From: Clostridia bacterium
GTDB taxonomy: Bacteria; Bacillota; Clostridia; Oscillospirales; Acutalibacteraceae
Direction: 5' to 3'
Length of the DNA: 64,000 nt
Assembly (NCBI GenBank): GCA_017549105.1
Contig: JAFYVN010000002.1
Coordinates: 62,001-126,000, forward strand
The position numbers were made by a program, and so were the translations under genes. Position 1 is the stretch's first letter; each line of letters opens with the position of its first letter. Shown here piece after piece: positions 42,663-51,579 of this stretch. The notes under the pieces are model-generated. The model had not been told where the DNA came from, did no database searches, and was given only the letters and a program-made list of their open reading frames with translations.

Positions 42663-44300
42663 TCAGATTTTTTCTGCGTATTCAAGTGCCTTATCTATGT
42701 TGGGAAGGAATTTATCCTCACCAAGCTCATCGTAAAAGCCTGATTTTTTCATAACCGAAAGCGGCTGCTCGTTTGTATGTGAAAGAATAAGTGTAAGTCC
42801 GTTCTTTTTGCAGTCATTATAAATTGCATAAAGCGAATCCATTGCAGTTGCATCGAGAGAAGGAACGTTTCTCATTCTGAGGATAACTGTTTTTACACCG
42901 TCTTTTACAGGCACAGAGCTGAATTTTTCACTCGAAGCAAAAAACATCGGACCTTCAAACTCAACAACCTCAGTGTTCTCGGGAATAGTCTTCATTCTTT
43001 CGCTGTCCGCAGAAATATCTTCGCCGTAAGAAGTCCATGTTCTGACCTTCGCAACATCTGCCATTCTCTTCATAAAGAGCACAACCGCAATCAGCATTCC
43101 GACCTCAATTGCGACAACAAGGTCGAAAACAACTGTCAGCACAAATGTGACAACAAGAACAAGTATATCGCTCTTGGGAGCGGTTTTGCAGATTTTAACA
43201 AACTTACGCCATTCACACATATTATAAGCAACCATAAAGAGAATTGCTGCAATAACAGGCATGGGAATCCATGCTGCATAAGGCATAAGCACAACAAGAA
43301 TAAGAAGCAGTACAGCAGCGTGAACAATACCCGCAATCGGTGTACGTCCTCCGTTCTTGACGTTTGCGGCTGTTCTTGCAATTGCTCCGGTTGCGGGAAT
43401 ACCGCCGAAAAGTCCCGAACAGATATTACCTACACCCTGAGCAATAAGCTCTGTGTTGGAATTATGTTTATCGTTAATCATTCCGTCCGAAACAACGCAG
43501 GAAAGAAGTGATTCAATGCCTGCAAGGATTGCAATTGTAAATGCACTCGGAAGAAGCTGTCTTATTGTGTTGAAATCAAATGCGGGAAGTGAAAACGAGG
43601 GCAGGTCGCGTGAAATCGTGTAAAGGTCGCCGACTGTGTTAACATTCATATCAAGAGCCTTTACCATAACAACTCCGACTACAACCGCAATCAGCGAACC
43701 GGGAATTTTTTTGCTGATTTTAGGCCATACGATAAGCACCGCCATTGCAACAGCGCCGACAACGAGTGCCTGCCAGTTAAATGTTGCAATTGACTTTGCA
43801 ACAGCTTCAAGCTTTTCAACAGTTTCAACTGCGTGAGTGCCTTCGGGGAAGGTAAGACCGAGAAAATCTTTGATCTGACCGATAACAATTGTAAGAGCGA
43901 TACCCGAAGTGAATCCCGTTGTTATGGTTGAAGGTATGTATTTGATGAGCGAACCAAACTTAAAAATACCCATTATAATAAGTATAAGACCTGCCATAAT
44001 GGTTGCGATAACAAGACCGCTTGTGCCGAACTGAGCAACAATACCCGCAACAATAGTTGCAAATGCCGCTGTCGGACCTGAAATATTGACGTTACTGCCA
44101 CCGAGAAATGCTATAACAAATCCGGCTACAATGGCAGTGTAAAGACCTTTTTCGGGCGAAACACCTGAAGCAATTGCAAGCGCAATTGAAAGCGGGAGTG
44201 CGATGATTGCAACAATGACACCCGCAATAAGGTCATTTGCAAATTTTTTACCGCTGTAAGTCCTGAGTGACGAAAACAGCTTAGGTTGAAAAATACTCAT
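42663..44300 (-). CDS. SulP/SLC26-family anion transporter with STAS domain
   Basis: The 545-residue protein (from the ATG at 44300, AAGAGG seven bases upstream) has an N-terminal domain of 10-14 membrane segments, including ALPLSIALAIASGVSPEKGL and the GGSNVNISGPTAAF loop. A C-terminal STAS domain (about residues 440-545) contains VPSLDATAMDSLY. Bacterial SulP proteins carry sulfate, bicarbonate or dicarboxylates; bicarbonate transport with Na+ is equally plausible. The open frame continues to a GTG at 44333, but that lies in a hairpin and is not used. Confidence 0.92.
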   Translation of the reverse strand: MSIFQPKLFSSLRTYSGKKFANDLIAGVIVAIIALPLSIALAIASGVSPEKGLYTAIVAGFVIAFLGGSNVNISGPTAAFATIVAGIVAQFGTSGLVIATIMAGLILIIMGIFKFGSLIKYIPSTITTGFTSGIALTIVIGQIKDFLGLTFPEGTHAVETVEKLEAVAKSIATFNWQALVVGAVAMAVLIVWPKISKKIPGSLIAVVVGVVMVKALDMNVNTVGDLYTISRDLPSFSLPAFDFNTIRQLLPSAFTIAILAGIESLLSCVVSDGMINDKHNSNTELIAQGVGNICSGLFGGIPATGAIARTAANVKNGGRTPIAGIVHAAVLLLILVVLMPYAAWIPMPVIAAILFMVAYNMCEWRKFVKICKTAPKSDILVLVVTFVLTVVFDLVVAIEVGMLIAVVLFMKRMADVAKVRTWTSYGEDISADSERMKTIPENTEVVEFEGPMFFASSEKFSSVPVKDGVKTVILRMRNVPSLDATAMDSLYAIYNDCKKNGLTLILSHTNEQPLSVMKKSGFYDELGEDKFLPNIDKALEYAEKI

Positions 44301-44312
44301 AGCTGAACCTCT

Positions 44313-44353
44313 TAAAAATAAAGAATCCGGCACAGATAAGCTTGTACCGGATT
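44313..44353 (-). terminator. Terminator of the capA-like gene, at the very 5' end of sulP
   Basis: On the minus strand an 11-pair stem (AATCCGGTACA / TGTGCCGGATT with one U-G, loop of 8) is followed by CTTTATTTTT. It ends before the sulP ribosome-binding site. The sulP promoter is directly upstream, so it would stop transcripts from capA but largely spare those that begin inside the stem. Confidence 0.7.
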
Positions 44354-44356
44354 TTT

Positions 44357-44384
44357 ATTATACGCTTTTTTCTTTGATTTACAA
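44357..44384 (-). promoter_or_regulatory. Promoter of sulP
   Basis: On the minus strand TTGTAA (44384-44379), 16 bases, TATAAT (44362-44357). The expected start near 44350 falls inside the 5' arm of the hairpin at 44353-44324. Confidence 0.6.
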
Positions 44385-44486
44385 GAATTTTCGCCAAGAT
44401 TTTTTGCCGATTTTTCAATTTCGGAAGATGTTACAATCAAGACGTTTTTTTGTTATATTTTGTGGTTATTTTTATATATCAAAGCA

Positions 44487-45650
44487 TCACATCTGCTCCA
44501 ATATATAGTTCTTGACATCCTCAAGCTTGCTCTTTTTCCACTCCCCTGATTCCGCTCTTTCGGCAAGAGGAACAAGAATGAAGAAATCAAGCGTTTCGCC
44601 GGGAACTCGTCCCGTTCTGAGAGGCTCTTTAAAATGCTCCGCCCACTCTTCTTCGGTTGCATCCTTGAAACGTGTGGGGTTGAGATAAGTCATCTGACGC
44701 TTTGTTGCGGCAATATGCATCTTTGCTGAAAGCGGTGACAGAAGATTAAATTCATCCTCCTGCACATCAACAAAAATTCTCGGAAGCTCTGCTTTAACAA
44801 CGTGCTCCTCACCTCTGAGAATTTCAAGACCCATAGGTTCCCATGAAAATTCGGTTTCGGTAAAATTCAGTTTCACAAGCAGACCGAATTCCGTATTGAA
44901 CTGCGAACGCTGATAATCGGTATCAAAAATAAAATTACCGAGCGAATAGAAGATTATCTTATCCCCAACCGTTTCGTAGTTCATCGGCACGTGAGGATGA
45001 TGACCGATAACAATATCCGCACCCATTTCGAGATAAAGACGGTATCTTTCTCTTGTGTAGGGCGACGGAAGCGGAGTGAACTCCTCGCCAGCGTGTGCAA
45101 CAACCACACACCAGCGGCAGGTCTTTTTGATTTCGTTTATGGTATTGCGGATTTCGTCAAGGTCGCTCCAACTGTAGCACCCCGCCTTATTTTCATCGGC
45201 TTTTCTGCACGCACGTTGATATCCGATGCCAAACATACCGATTCCGCCCGCTTCATCAAGAATAACGGGCTTGCGTGCTTCGTGAATATCCATTCCCGCA
45301 CCGATTGTCTTAACACCGTTTTCTGCGGCAATTTCAAGGGTTGTTCTGATGCCGTATTCACCCGCATCCATAATATGGTTGTTGCAGATATTCCAGATAT
45401 CGGCATTCATATTCTTGAGAACTTTAACGGCTTCGGGGTCGATTGTATGAAGCAGCTGCTGCACACCGTCCTTGGTTGTATTCTGTTCAACGGGCGCAAC
45501 GGGTCCCTCAACATTTGCAATAACGTGGTCTGCACTGCAAAGAAAATCAAGCACTTCGTCGGAGATAAGTGCTTCGTCATCCCACTTGCCGTACATATAT
45601 CTGTCAAAACCGATATCGCCGGTAAAAACCAGAGTTGATTTGTTTTTCAT
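44487..45650 (-). CDS. CapA-family (poly-gamma-glutamate synthesis type) metallophosphatase-like protein
   Basis: The 387-residue protein has the CapA-type calcineurin-like motifs FTGDIGFDRYMY, ANVEGP, CNNHIMDAG, AHAGEE, GHHPHVP and YSLGNFIF. Real PgsA/CapA proteins are membrane-anchored, but this one has no signal peptide or membrane segment, so it probably has a different, cytoplasmic role. capB/capC partners are absent. Poly-gamma-glutamate production should therefore not be inferred. The AAGGTGT-like site before ATG and a downstream terminator make it a single gene. Confidence 0.85.
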   Translation of the reverse strand: MKNKSTLVFTGDIGFDRYMYGKWDDEALISDEVLDFLCSADHVIANVEGPVAPVEQNTTKDGVQQLLHTIDPEAVKVLKNMNADIWNICNNHIMDAGEYGIRTTLEIAAENGVKTIGAGMDIHEARKPVILDEAGGIGMFGIGYQRACRKADENKAGCYSWSDLDEIRNTINEIKKTCRWCVVVAHAGEEFTPLPSPYTRERYRLYLEMGADIVIGHHPHVPMNYETVGDKIIFYSLGNFIFDTDYQRSQFNTEFGLLVKLNFTETEFSWEPMGLEILRGEEHVVKAELPRIFVDVQEDEFNLLSPLSAKMHIAATKRQMTYLNPTRFKDATEEEWAEHFKEPLRTGRVPGETLDFFILVPLAERAESGEWKKSKLEDVKNYILEQM

Positions 45651-45663
45651 TTTTTACACCTCG

Positions 45664-45762
45664 AAAGAATAAAGAAAAAAGAATATTGAATAAAAAATAA
45701 TACAAACAGCGCCGCAGCACCATTTTATTATTTGTCATTTATTCTCTATTCTTTCTTCTTTT
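45664..45762. repeat. AT-rich imperfect inverted repeat
   Basis: An A-rich arm made of GAATAAAG- and GAATATTGAATAAA-type sequence (45664-45700) is matched by a T-rich arm (45724-45762), with an unpaired GCGCCGCAGCACC centre. The arms resemble those of the element at 51580-51719, suggesting related miniature elements. Homology is imperfect. It lies between the capA-like gene and tRNA-Arg and contains no ORF. Confidence 0.5.
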
Positions 45763-45783
45763 AGCCTCGCAAGAGGCGCTGTT

Positions 45784-45860
45784 TGGCCCGCCCGAAGGGA
45801 TTCGAACCCCCGTTCTTCAGAATCGGAATCTGCTGCGTTATCCTGCTGCGCCACGGGCGG
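45784..45860 (-). tRNA. tRNA-Arg, anticodon CCG
   Basis: The 77-base gene folds as a cloverleaf on the minus strand: acceptor CCGCCCG / CGGGCGG, discriminator G and encoded CCA. The anticodon arm GCAGA / TTCCGAT / TCTGA gives CCG (reads CGG; the first stem pair is a G-A mismatch). The T arm contains TTCGAAT. A GCCTC-GCAA-GAGGC hairpin follows, without a long T run. Confidence 0.93.
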
Positions 45861-45870
45861 AAATATTGTC

Positions 45871-45990
45871 CGGCTTCTCCTTGAGGAGAAGCTGTCACGA
45901 AGTGACTGATGAGGTGGTTACAAAGCAACGAAAAAACATTTTTACACCTCATCCACCGCAAGCGGTCCCCCTTCCCCTCAAGGGGAAGGC
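45871..45990. repeat. Inverted-repeat intergenic element, copy B
   Basis: CGGCTTCTCCTTGAGGAGAAG at the left matches the right end CTTCCCCTCAAGGGGAAG in style, and GCTGTCACGAAGTGACTGA repeats a motif of copy A. The right half (45941-45990) is 49/50 identical to 58861-58910. It separates iolC from tRNA-Arg on the same strand and contains no gene. Confidence 0.8.
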
Positions 45991-46007
45991 AAGGACGCGC
46001 AATATAT

Positions 46008-47027
46008 TCATTTAATCTTCTCAATAACCTCGCCCGAAGTGGGTTTGATATTATCGATGAATTCCTGAACAGCTTCTGCCGAGGGCATAGCCGCTGAACA
46101 GCTGTGAGCCGAAACAAGCATTGAAGCGGATGCGGTTGCAAATTCAAGTGCATCGGGAATGCTCTTGCCGTTGAGGAGAGAATAGATGAATGCCGAAGCA
46201 TAGCCGTCGCCGCCGCCAAAACCTTTGAGCATCTTTACGGGGAAAGGCTTTACTTTATAAGCTGAACCGTCATTGAGATAAGCAACCGAACCTTCTTTGC
46301 CATGCTTGATAATAACAATCTTGTTGCCGTAGGAGAACCAGCGTGCTGCGGATTCTTCGTCGCTTGCGCAAACACCTTCAACAGCTTCGGTAAGGTCGAA
46401 CTCTTCTCTTGATCCGAGAATAATATCGCTGTTCTTTGCTGCGATTGAATAATAGAGCGAAATTTCATCCTTATTCTTCCAGGTGTAGCTTCTGTAGTCG
46501 ATATCAAAGATAACAACTACGCCGTTTTTCTTTGCAAGGAAAAGAGTTTTGAGAGCTGCTTCTCTTGAAGGGCTTGCACAGAGTGCGGTACCCGAAATAA
46601 CAACAGCCTTTGCGCTCTTTATATATTCTTCGTCAACATCGTCAACACAAACCTGAAGGTCTGCAACACCTTCACGGTACATAAGAATACTGCTCTGGGT
46701 GGGGCTGAGGATTTCGGTAAATGTGAGACCGAGATTCTCACCGTTTTCGCATCTGAAAACGTGTGAAACATCGATACCGTCGTTCTTGAAATAATTCTCA
46801 ACATAGTCACCGAACTGATCGTCGGATACTCTTGCGATGAATCCGCACTTTGCGCCGAGTCTTGCAAGACCGACAGCAATATTTGCCGGTGAACCGCCGA
46901 CATATTTATTGAAATTGCTGCTTTCCGAAAGCGGCATATTCATATCGGTGGGGTTAAAATCGATTGCTATTCGTCCGATGGGGATTACATCAAGAGTTTT
47001 TGATTTGTCAAATTCAATATAGCTCAT
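46008..47027 (-). CDS. iolC: 5-dehydro-2-deoxygluconokinase (IolC-like), PfkB family
   Basis: IolC phosphorylates 5-dehydro-2-deoxy-D-gluconate in myo-inositol catabolism. The 339-residue PfkB kinase begins with LDVIPIGRIAIDFN, followed by GGSPANIAVGLARLG and the DIDYRSYTWKN segment, and ends with the GFGGGDGYASAF signature bearing the catalytic aspartate; the DXNP/YRSYTW features match IolC rather than fructokinase. Its start is 18 bases after the iolJ stop. iolB, iolD, iolE, iolG and a regulator are not in the window, so the pathway here is partial. Confidence 0.85.
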   Translation of the reverse strand: MSYIEFDKSKTLDVIPIGRIAIDFNPTDMNMPLSESSNFNKYVGGSPANIAVGLARLGAKCGFIARVSDDQFGDYVENYFKNDGIDVSHVFRCENGENLGLTFTEILSPTQSSILMYREGVADLQVCVDDVDEEYIKSAKAVVISGTALCASPSREAALKTLFLAKKNGVVVIFDIDYRSYTWKNKDEISLYYSIAAKNSDIILGSREEFDLTEAVEGVCASDEESAARWFSYGNKIVIIKHGKEGSVAYLNDGSAYKVKPFPVKMLKGFGGGDGYASAFIYSLLNGKSIPDALEFATASASMLVSAHSCSAAMPSAEAVQEFIDNIKPTSGEVIEKIK

Positions 47028-47044
47028 TTTTATTCATCCTTTCG

Positions 47045-47890
47045 TTACGCTTTATCTGAACATCCGAATACGTCTATATGCTTCATTGCGTTTTTATATG
47101 CACCTTCAACCTCGGCAGTCTGCAGGTCGTAGTAGCCTTTGATTTCTGCGTTTTCATACGCTGCTCTTACGCTCTGCTCAACCGAATCAAAAGTTGCGGT
47201 TGCAATATTTATCTTGTTTATTCCGAGTGAGATGCACTTTCTGAAATCATCGGGCAGAATTCCCGTGCCGCCGTGAAGAACAAGCGGGGCTTTAACAAGC
47301 GATGCCGTCTGCTCAAGAATATCAAAACGGAGCTTTGGGGTCTGCTTATAATTTCCGTGTGCGTTGCCGATTGCAACGGCAAGTGCATCAACATTTGTTT
47401 TTTCGTAAAATTCAAGCGCCTGCGCAGGAGACGTGCAGTTTATTGCGATATCTTCGCTGCCGTCTTCACTTCCGCCTACACATCCGATTTCACCTTCACA
47501 GTCTGCACCGTATTCAGCCGCAAGCTTTTTTACTTCTGCAGTCTGACGCACGTTTTCTTCAAACGGAAGATGCGAACCGTCAAACATAACGCTCGTGAAA
47601 CCGATATCAAGCGCCTGCTTTATTTTTTCTGTTGTTTTGCCGTGGTCAAAATGAACTGCAACGGGCACCGAAGCATTCTTCGCCGCAGCGACCATAAGAG
47701 GTCCTATAATTTCAAGCGGAGAATGGTTGAGTCTTACCTCCGCAATCTGGAGAATCGCGGGACTTTTTGTTTCCTCGACCGCTTTCAGCACTCCAAGCAC
47801 CATTTCCATATTGGAAATGCTGAAACTACCGACTGCGTAACCTCCTTCTCTTGCTTTCGAAAGAAGAGTTGACATATTAACGAGGGGCAT
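47045..47890 (-). CDS. iolJ: Class II aldolase, IolJ-type (FBA/tagatose-bisphosphate family)
   Basis: The 281-residue protein is a class II fructose-bisphosphate aldolase family member with the zinc and substrate motifs VHFDHGKT, SVMFDGSHLPFEENV, GEIGCVGG and VLHGGTGI. Adjacency to iolC points to 6-phospho-5-dehydro-2-deoxygluconate aldolase (IolJ), producing dihydroxyacetone phosphate and malonate semialdehyde. A fructose- or tagatose-bisphosphate aldolase cannot be excluded by sequence alone. Its start overlaps the YibE/F gene stop by 14 bases, and GGGAG precedes the ATG. Confidence 0.82.
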   Translation of the reverse strand: MPLVNMSTLLSKAREGGYAVGSFSISNMEMVLGVLKAVEETKSPAILQIAEVRLNHSPLEIIGPLMVAAAKNASVPVAVHFDHGKTTEKIKQALDIGFTSVMFDGSHLPFEENVRQTAEVKKLAAEYGADCEGEIGCVGGSEDGSEDIAINCTSPAQALEFYEKTNVDALAVAIGNAHGNYKQTPKLRFDILEQTASLVKAPLVLHGGTGILPDDFRKCISLGINKINIATATFDSVEQSVRAAYENAEIKGYYDLQTAEVEGAYKNAMKHIDVFGCSDKA

Positions 47891-49028
47891 TTTTATTTTC
47901 TCCCTTCATATAAATCATAGCACACACCGCACTTGTTAAAGGCAGAGTAAGAAGCATACCCATACTGCCGGCAAGCGCCTGGAGAATTTCGGCAACTATC
48001 ATTTCTTTATTGACAACCTGCTCTATGCCTGCATTATAGGCAACGAGCAGAAGAACACTCGTCAGCGAGCTTCCGATATAAGCAAGAACAAGAGTGTTTG
48101 CCATTGTTCCCATCATATCTCTGCCGATGGTGAAGCCCGATTTCATAAGCTCTTTCGGTGCAATATCGGGGGACTTTATTTTCAGCTCATAGAGCGATGA
48201 TGAAATGGACATCGAAACGTCCATAACCGCACCGACAGCACCGACAATTATCATTGCAAAAATAATTGCTTTGAGGTTTATGGGATTATCGGGGTAAAGC
48301 TGGATAAGATAAACCGATTCTTCTTCCAGCAGACCCGTCATATTCAGAAATTTATCCATTATAAGTACAATCAGACCTGAGCAAAGCACTCCGCATACGC
48401 ATCCGATACCCGCACAGAGAGATTTGACATTAAATCCGCTGATTATACAGAGAGTCATTACCGTTATAAACACACAGACGGCAATTGACCAGAAATAGAT
48501 GTTGTGTCCGTTAAGAATTGCGGGGATAAGCACCGTAAAAACCGAAAGGCAGGTAAAACCGAGGGATATCACGGTTTTCAGTCCCTTCATCCTTGAAAAA
48601 ACAACAACAAGAATGCAAAAAATGACAAGCAACCATAAAAGAGGGGTTATACGCACAAAATCGCCGAAATAATACTGAATCTCTCCGTCCTGCGTATAGC
48701 TTTCAACAAGGATTGTATCGCCCTGCTCAACTTGTTTCGGACTGAAAGCATATGTTTTGTCAATTTCCTGAATAACATCAAGGGTTTTACCTCTCAAAGC
48801 AGTATTGAGTGCCTGCGCTCTGAAAGCAACAGTAACAAACTCATTTTCACCGCTGATATTCTGAACATTGACATCGGTAACACGGATAACCCTGCACTTT
48901 ATCGTTTCGCCTTCCATAGTGCCTTTAAAAATCGTGCCGTCGCCGACTATGCCGAGGTAGGCAAGAAAAATAAGCAAAGCCGAAACAAAAACGGCAATTA
49001 CCTGATAAACAGTCTGCTTATTTTTCAT
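47877..49028 (-). CDS. YibE/F-like integral membrane protein
   Basis: The 383-residue protein has one N-terminal membrane segment, an extracytoplasmic beta-rich domain (about residues 35-120), and seven or eight membrane segments in the YibE/F family core (from about residue 125). GAVGAVMDVSMSISSSLYEL is the conserved core motif of this family. The function is unknown, with proposals of transport. It overlaps iolJ by 14 bases, so it is co-expressed with inositol genes, which is not a typical context. The overlap suggests coupling rather than a shared function. Confidence 0.88.
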   Translation of the reverse strand: MKNKQTVYQVIAVFVSALLIFLAYLGIVGDGTIFKGTMEGETIKCRVIRVTDVNVQNISGENEFVTVAFRAQALNTALRGKTLDVIQEIDKTYAFSPKQVEQGDTILVESYTQDGEIQYYFGDFVRITPLLWLLVIFCILVVVFSRMKGLKTVISLGFTCLSVFTVLIPAILNGHNIYFWSIAVCVFITVMTLCIISGFNVKSLCAGIGCVCGVLCSGLIVLIMDKFLNMTGLLEEESVYLIQLYPDNPINLKAIIFAMIIVGAVGAVMDVSMSISSSLYELKIKSPDIAPKELMKSGFTIGRDMMGTMANTLVLAYIGSSLTSVLLLVAYNAGIEQVVNKEMIVAEILQALAGSMGMLLTLPLTSAVCAMIYMKGENKNAPR

Positions 49029-49049
49029 TATGCCACCCCTATCTTTTAA

Positions 49050-50654
49050 TTATTTTGAAACCTTTGCTTTTCTTGCTTCGATTTCAGCAACCATCTTAGC
49101 CTGCTTCTTCTCTGTGATTGTATAGAAGAACATGGGAACTGCGCAAGCAAACATACTTACAACACCTGAGATGATAAGAACGTCCCAGAGTGCATCGGGA
49201 TTTGCAACTTCATAGGTTCTTGCGTTGATGCCTGCGATGCTCATTGAGAGAACACCGATGAATGCGCCGACAGCCATACCGATTTTGTTGATAAGAGTCT
49301 GCATAGCAAAACAGATGCCTTCGCCTCTTTCACCTGTTTTCCACTCAAGGTAGTCAACAGTGTCACCGATCATAGCATAAGTGATGATATTGTTAACGCC
49401 CTGGGGAATACCGAGAAGAACAAGACCGATAGCACAGATTACCATCTTCCAGGGTGCATCATAACCTACGAAGTACATAATTGCCATAACTACACCGCCA
49501 AAAAGGTGAACTGCGATATATGACCATTTCTTTGTAAATTTCTTTGACATCCAGGGAACAAGGATTGATGCAACAAGACCGCCGGGAACAACAAGGAGGG
49601 TGATAATACCGTAAAGACCTTCGTTCTGAAGGATATACTTTGCGAAGTAGAGACCGCCTGTGTAAGAATAAACCATTCTTGCACCGCCGAGAATGCCTGA
49701 AAGAACGATAAGAAGAAGCTCTTTATTCTTGAAGAGGAGCTTGAGGTTATGACCAAATGAAGGAGGATTCTCCTCTGATGTGAAACGCTCTGTTGTGTTC
49801 TTGAAGCCGTAGAAGAACATGGGAATAGCTGCAACAACAAGAACAACGGCAGCCACAAAATAAACCCACTTGAGTGTATCTGCATTTGCGATTTCCATAC
49901 CGTTTCTTACTGTTCCTACGAATGTCATCGCTGCTTCTTCAGCTGTTACACCCTGGTTTGCAACCATATTTGCAACAGCCTCTGCCTTATCGGAAAGAAT
50001 AAGAGCAATATCATCGGCAGTATACTTGAACTTGGATGTGAGTGCACCGGTAATCATAGGAATGAAAACAGTAACAATACCTGCACCGACTGTGCAGAAC
50101 ATACGGGCAACAGTAAGAATGTTACCTCTTGTTACGGTATTATTGGTAAGGCAGGTTGAGAGACCCCAGTAGGGAACGTCTGCAACTGTGTAGAAAACAG
50201 ACCAGAGAACATAGATAATACCGATTACTGCGAATGCCAGAGTTGTCTGTGTGCCGTTATAAACATTTTCTGCACTGAAAACGGGAAGGAAGCAGAGAAT
50301 TGTCATAATACCGATGGGAATTGCCATCCACTTGAGATAGGGTCGGCATTTACCCCACTTTGTGCGGGTTTTATCAACAACAGAACCCATAATGGGGTCG
50401 TTGAAAGCATCAAAAATACGTGCGCCGAGCATAAGAATGGCAACAGCTGTTGCACCTTTCAAACTGCCAACCATAACACCGTCAGCACCGAAAAGAAGTG
50501 CATCTGTCATAAACACGGTTATGTAGGAGCCGATGATGGTACAGATAAAGTTCTGACCGAAGCCTGCTACGCTGTAGGCAATAGCCTCTTTGGGCTGTAC
50601 GCCCTTGCCCGGAGTTGTTCCGAACAGCTTGTGGAGAAATCCGTCGAGTTTCAT
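49050..50654 (-). CDS. GPH-family sugar:cation symporter (second copy)
   Basis: The 534-residue protein has twelve membrane segments and the GPH motifs GARIFDAFNDPIMGSVVDKTRTK and GDTVDYLEWKTGERGEG, with an insertion (VANMVANQGVTAEEA) in the central loop. It is the longer paralogue of the symporter at 31796. Because it is followed by YibE/F, iolJ and iolC on the same strand, it may import the inositol or a glycoside of it. The sugar is not predictable. Its start is 20 bases after recO. Confidence 0.92.
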   Translation of the reverse strand: MKLDGFLHKLFGTTPGKGVQPKEAIAYSVAGFGQNFICTIIGSYITVFMTDALLFGADGVMVGSLKGATAVAILMLGARIFDAFNDPIMGSVVDKTRTKWGKCRPYLKWMAIPIGIMTILCFLPVFSAENVYNGTQTTLAFAVIGIIYVLWSVFYTVADVPYWGLSTCLTNNTVTRGNILTVARMFCTVGAGIVTVFIPMITGALTSKFKYTADDIALILSDKAEAVANMVANQGVTAEEAAMTFVGTVRNGMEIANADTLKWVYFVAAVVLVVAAIPMFFYGFKNTTERFTSEENPPSFGHNLKLLFKNKELLLIVLSGILGGARMVYSYTGGLYFAKYILQNEGLYGIITLLVVPGGLVASILVPWMSKKFTKKWSYIAVHLFGGVVMAIMYFVGYDAPWKMVICAIGLVLLGIPQGVNNIITYAMIGDTVDYLEWKTGERGEGICFAMQTLINKIGMAVGAFIGVLSMSIAGINARTYEVANPDALWDVLIISGVVSMFACAVPMFFYTITEKKQAKMVAEIEARKAKVSK

Positions 50655-50674
50655 TTTCTTGTTTCCTTTCGTTT

Positions 50675-51403
50675 TTAGAATAATGATTTATAAAATTCAA
50701 GCGTCTTAAATCTTTTACCGGTCTGCGCAAGCAGAAACTTTTCACAGACTCCGGCAAAACGCTTTTCATCCTCAATCGGCAGAGAAAATGAATAAATTTT
50801 CTCTATGGGGTTTGCGCAAACGTGGCGCATTGCGGTTAGCACGGTAGAGTTTATCCTCTCACCGCCTCCGCATCCTTTGCAATGAATACAGCCATCATAT
50901 ATATTGAAATAAATCTCGCCCGATGGCTCTTTGCCGCATTCTGAACAGCAAGTAAGGTCGGGCATAAAACCCGAAAACACCATAAATTTCAGTTCTGTTA
51001 CGGCTTTCAGAAAATTGTTTGAGCGCCTTTGCTTTTCGAGCAAATGCATAGAGTTAAGAATCACTCTGAGGTAATCCCTTGCAGGCTCCATTTCAGGCAC
51101 AAGCTCCGCCGCAAGAGCACAAAAATACTGCGAAAGCGCAAGCTTCTCTATATCTTCACGCAGTCCGAAAAAAACTTCTTTTGCAACAGCATCGTCTATT
51201 ATGTAGCTGTCTCTGCTTTTGTAGACCGAAAAATCTCCGTAGCAGAAAGACTGCGTTGCGCCGTGCATACGGCTGTTTATTTTTTTTGCTCTGTTGGCAA
51301 ATGCTCTGAGCACTCCGTATTCCGAGGTCAGAAGAGTGACCAGTCGGTCACTTTCCCCCGTGTCCGTTACTCTGAGCACCAGAGCGTCGGTATTCATTCT
51401 CAT
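50675..51403 (-). CDS. recO: DNA repair protein RecO
   Basis: RecO helps load RecA on SSB-coated gapped DNA with RecR. From the ATG at 51403 (GGGAG nine bases upstream) it has 242 residues: an OB-fold N-terminus (TDALVLRVTDTGESDRLVTLLT), a helical middle and a zinc-like cysteine cluster CSEC...CIHCKGC typical of RecO. The open frame extends 22 codons further, but that part is occupied by the yqzL-like gene. The two ATGs at 51403 and 51397 are both possible starts. Confidence 0.92.
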   Translation of the reverse strand: MRMNTDALVLRVTDTGESDRLVTLLTSEYGVLRAFANRAKKINSRMHGATQSFCYGDFSVYKSRDSYIIDDAVAKEVFFGLREDIEKLALSQYFCALAAELVPEMEPARDYLRVILNSMHLLEKQRRSNNFLKAVTELKFMVFSGFMPDLTCCSECGKEPSGEIYFNIYDGCIHCKGCGGGERINSTVLTAMRHVCANPIEKIYSFSLPIEDEKRFAGVCEKFLLAQTGKRFKTLEFYKSLF

Positions 51404-51509
51404 TCTGTTTTGCTCCCGAAGTAACGTTTGATACACAGTTACGGAATTCAAGATAATCCGCAACCGCACCTGTTTTTGAAAATCTGCGCCAAGCCTGTTC
51501 TTTTTCCAT
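51348..51509 (-). CDS. yqzL: YqzL-like small protein
   Basis: The 53-residue frame starts with ATG at 51509 behind GGGAG and reads AWRRFSKTGAVADYLEFR near its N-terminus, which matches YqzL proteins of Bacillus (FxxTGxxxxYLxY-type). YqzL genes lie between recO and era in many Firmicutes, as here. The function is unknown. Its last 56 bases overlap the beginning of recO in another frame, so the two are translationally coupled; the tail beyond residue 30 is probably not conserved. It is too short for standard ORF detection. Confidence 0.72.
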   Translation of the reverse strand: MEKEQAWRRFSKTGAVADYLEFRNCVSNVTSGAKQNENEYRRSGAQSNGHGGK

Positions 51510-51579
51510 ATTCACCATCTCCCGTTAATAAGTTAACCCTTTTCGGTGAATTTAGAAGCAGGAAATTTATGAAATTCAA

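Noticed and set aside
44487-45650. Poly-gamma-glutamate capsule synthesis
   Set aside because: Only a CapA-like protein without membrane anchor is present; capB, capC and capE partners are missing.
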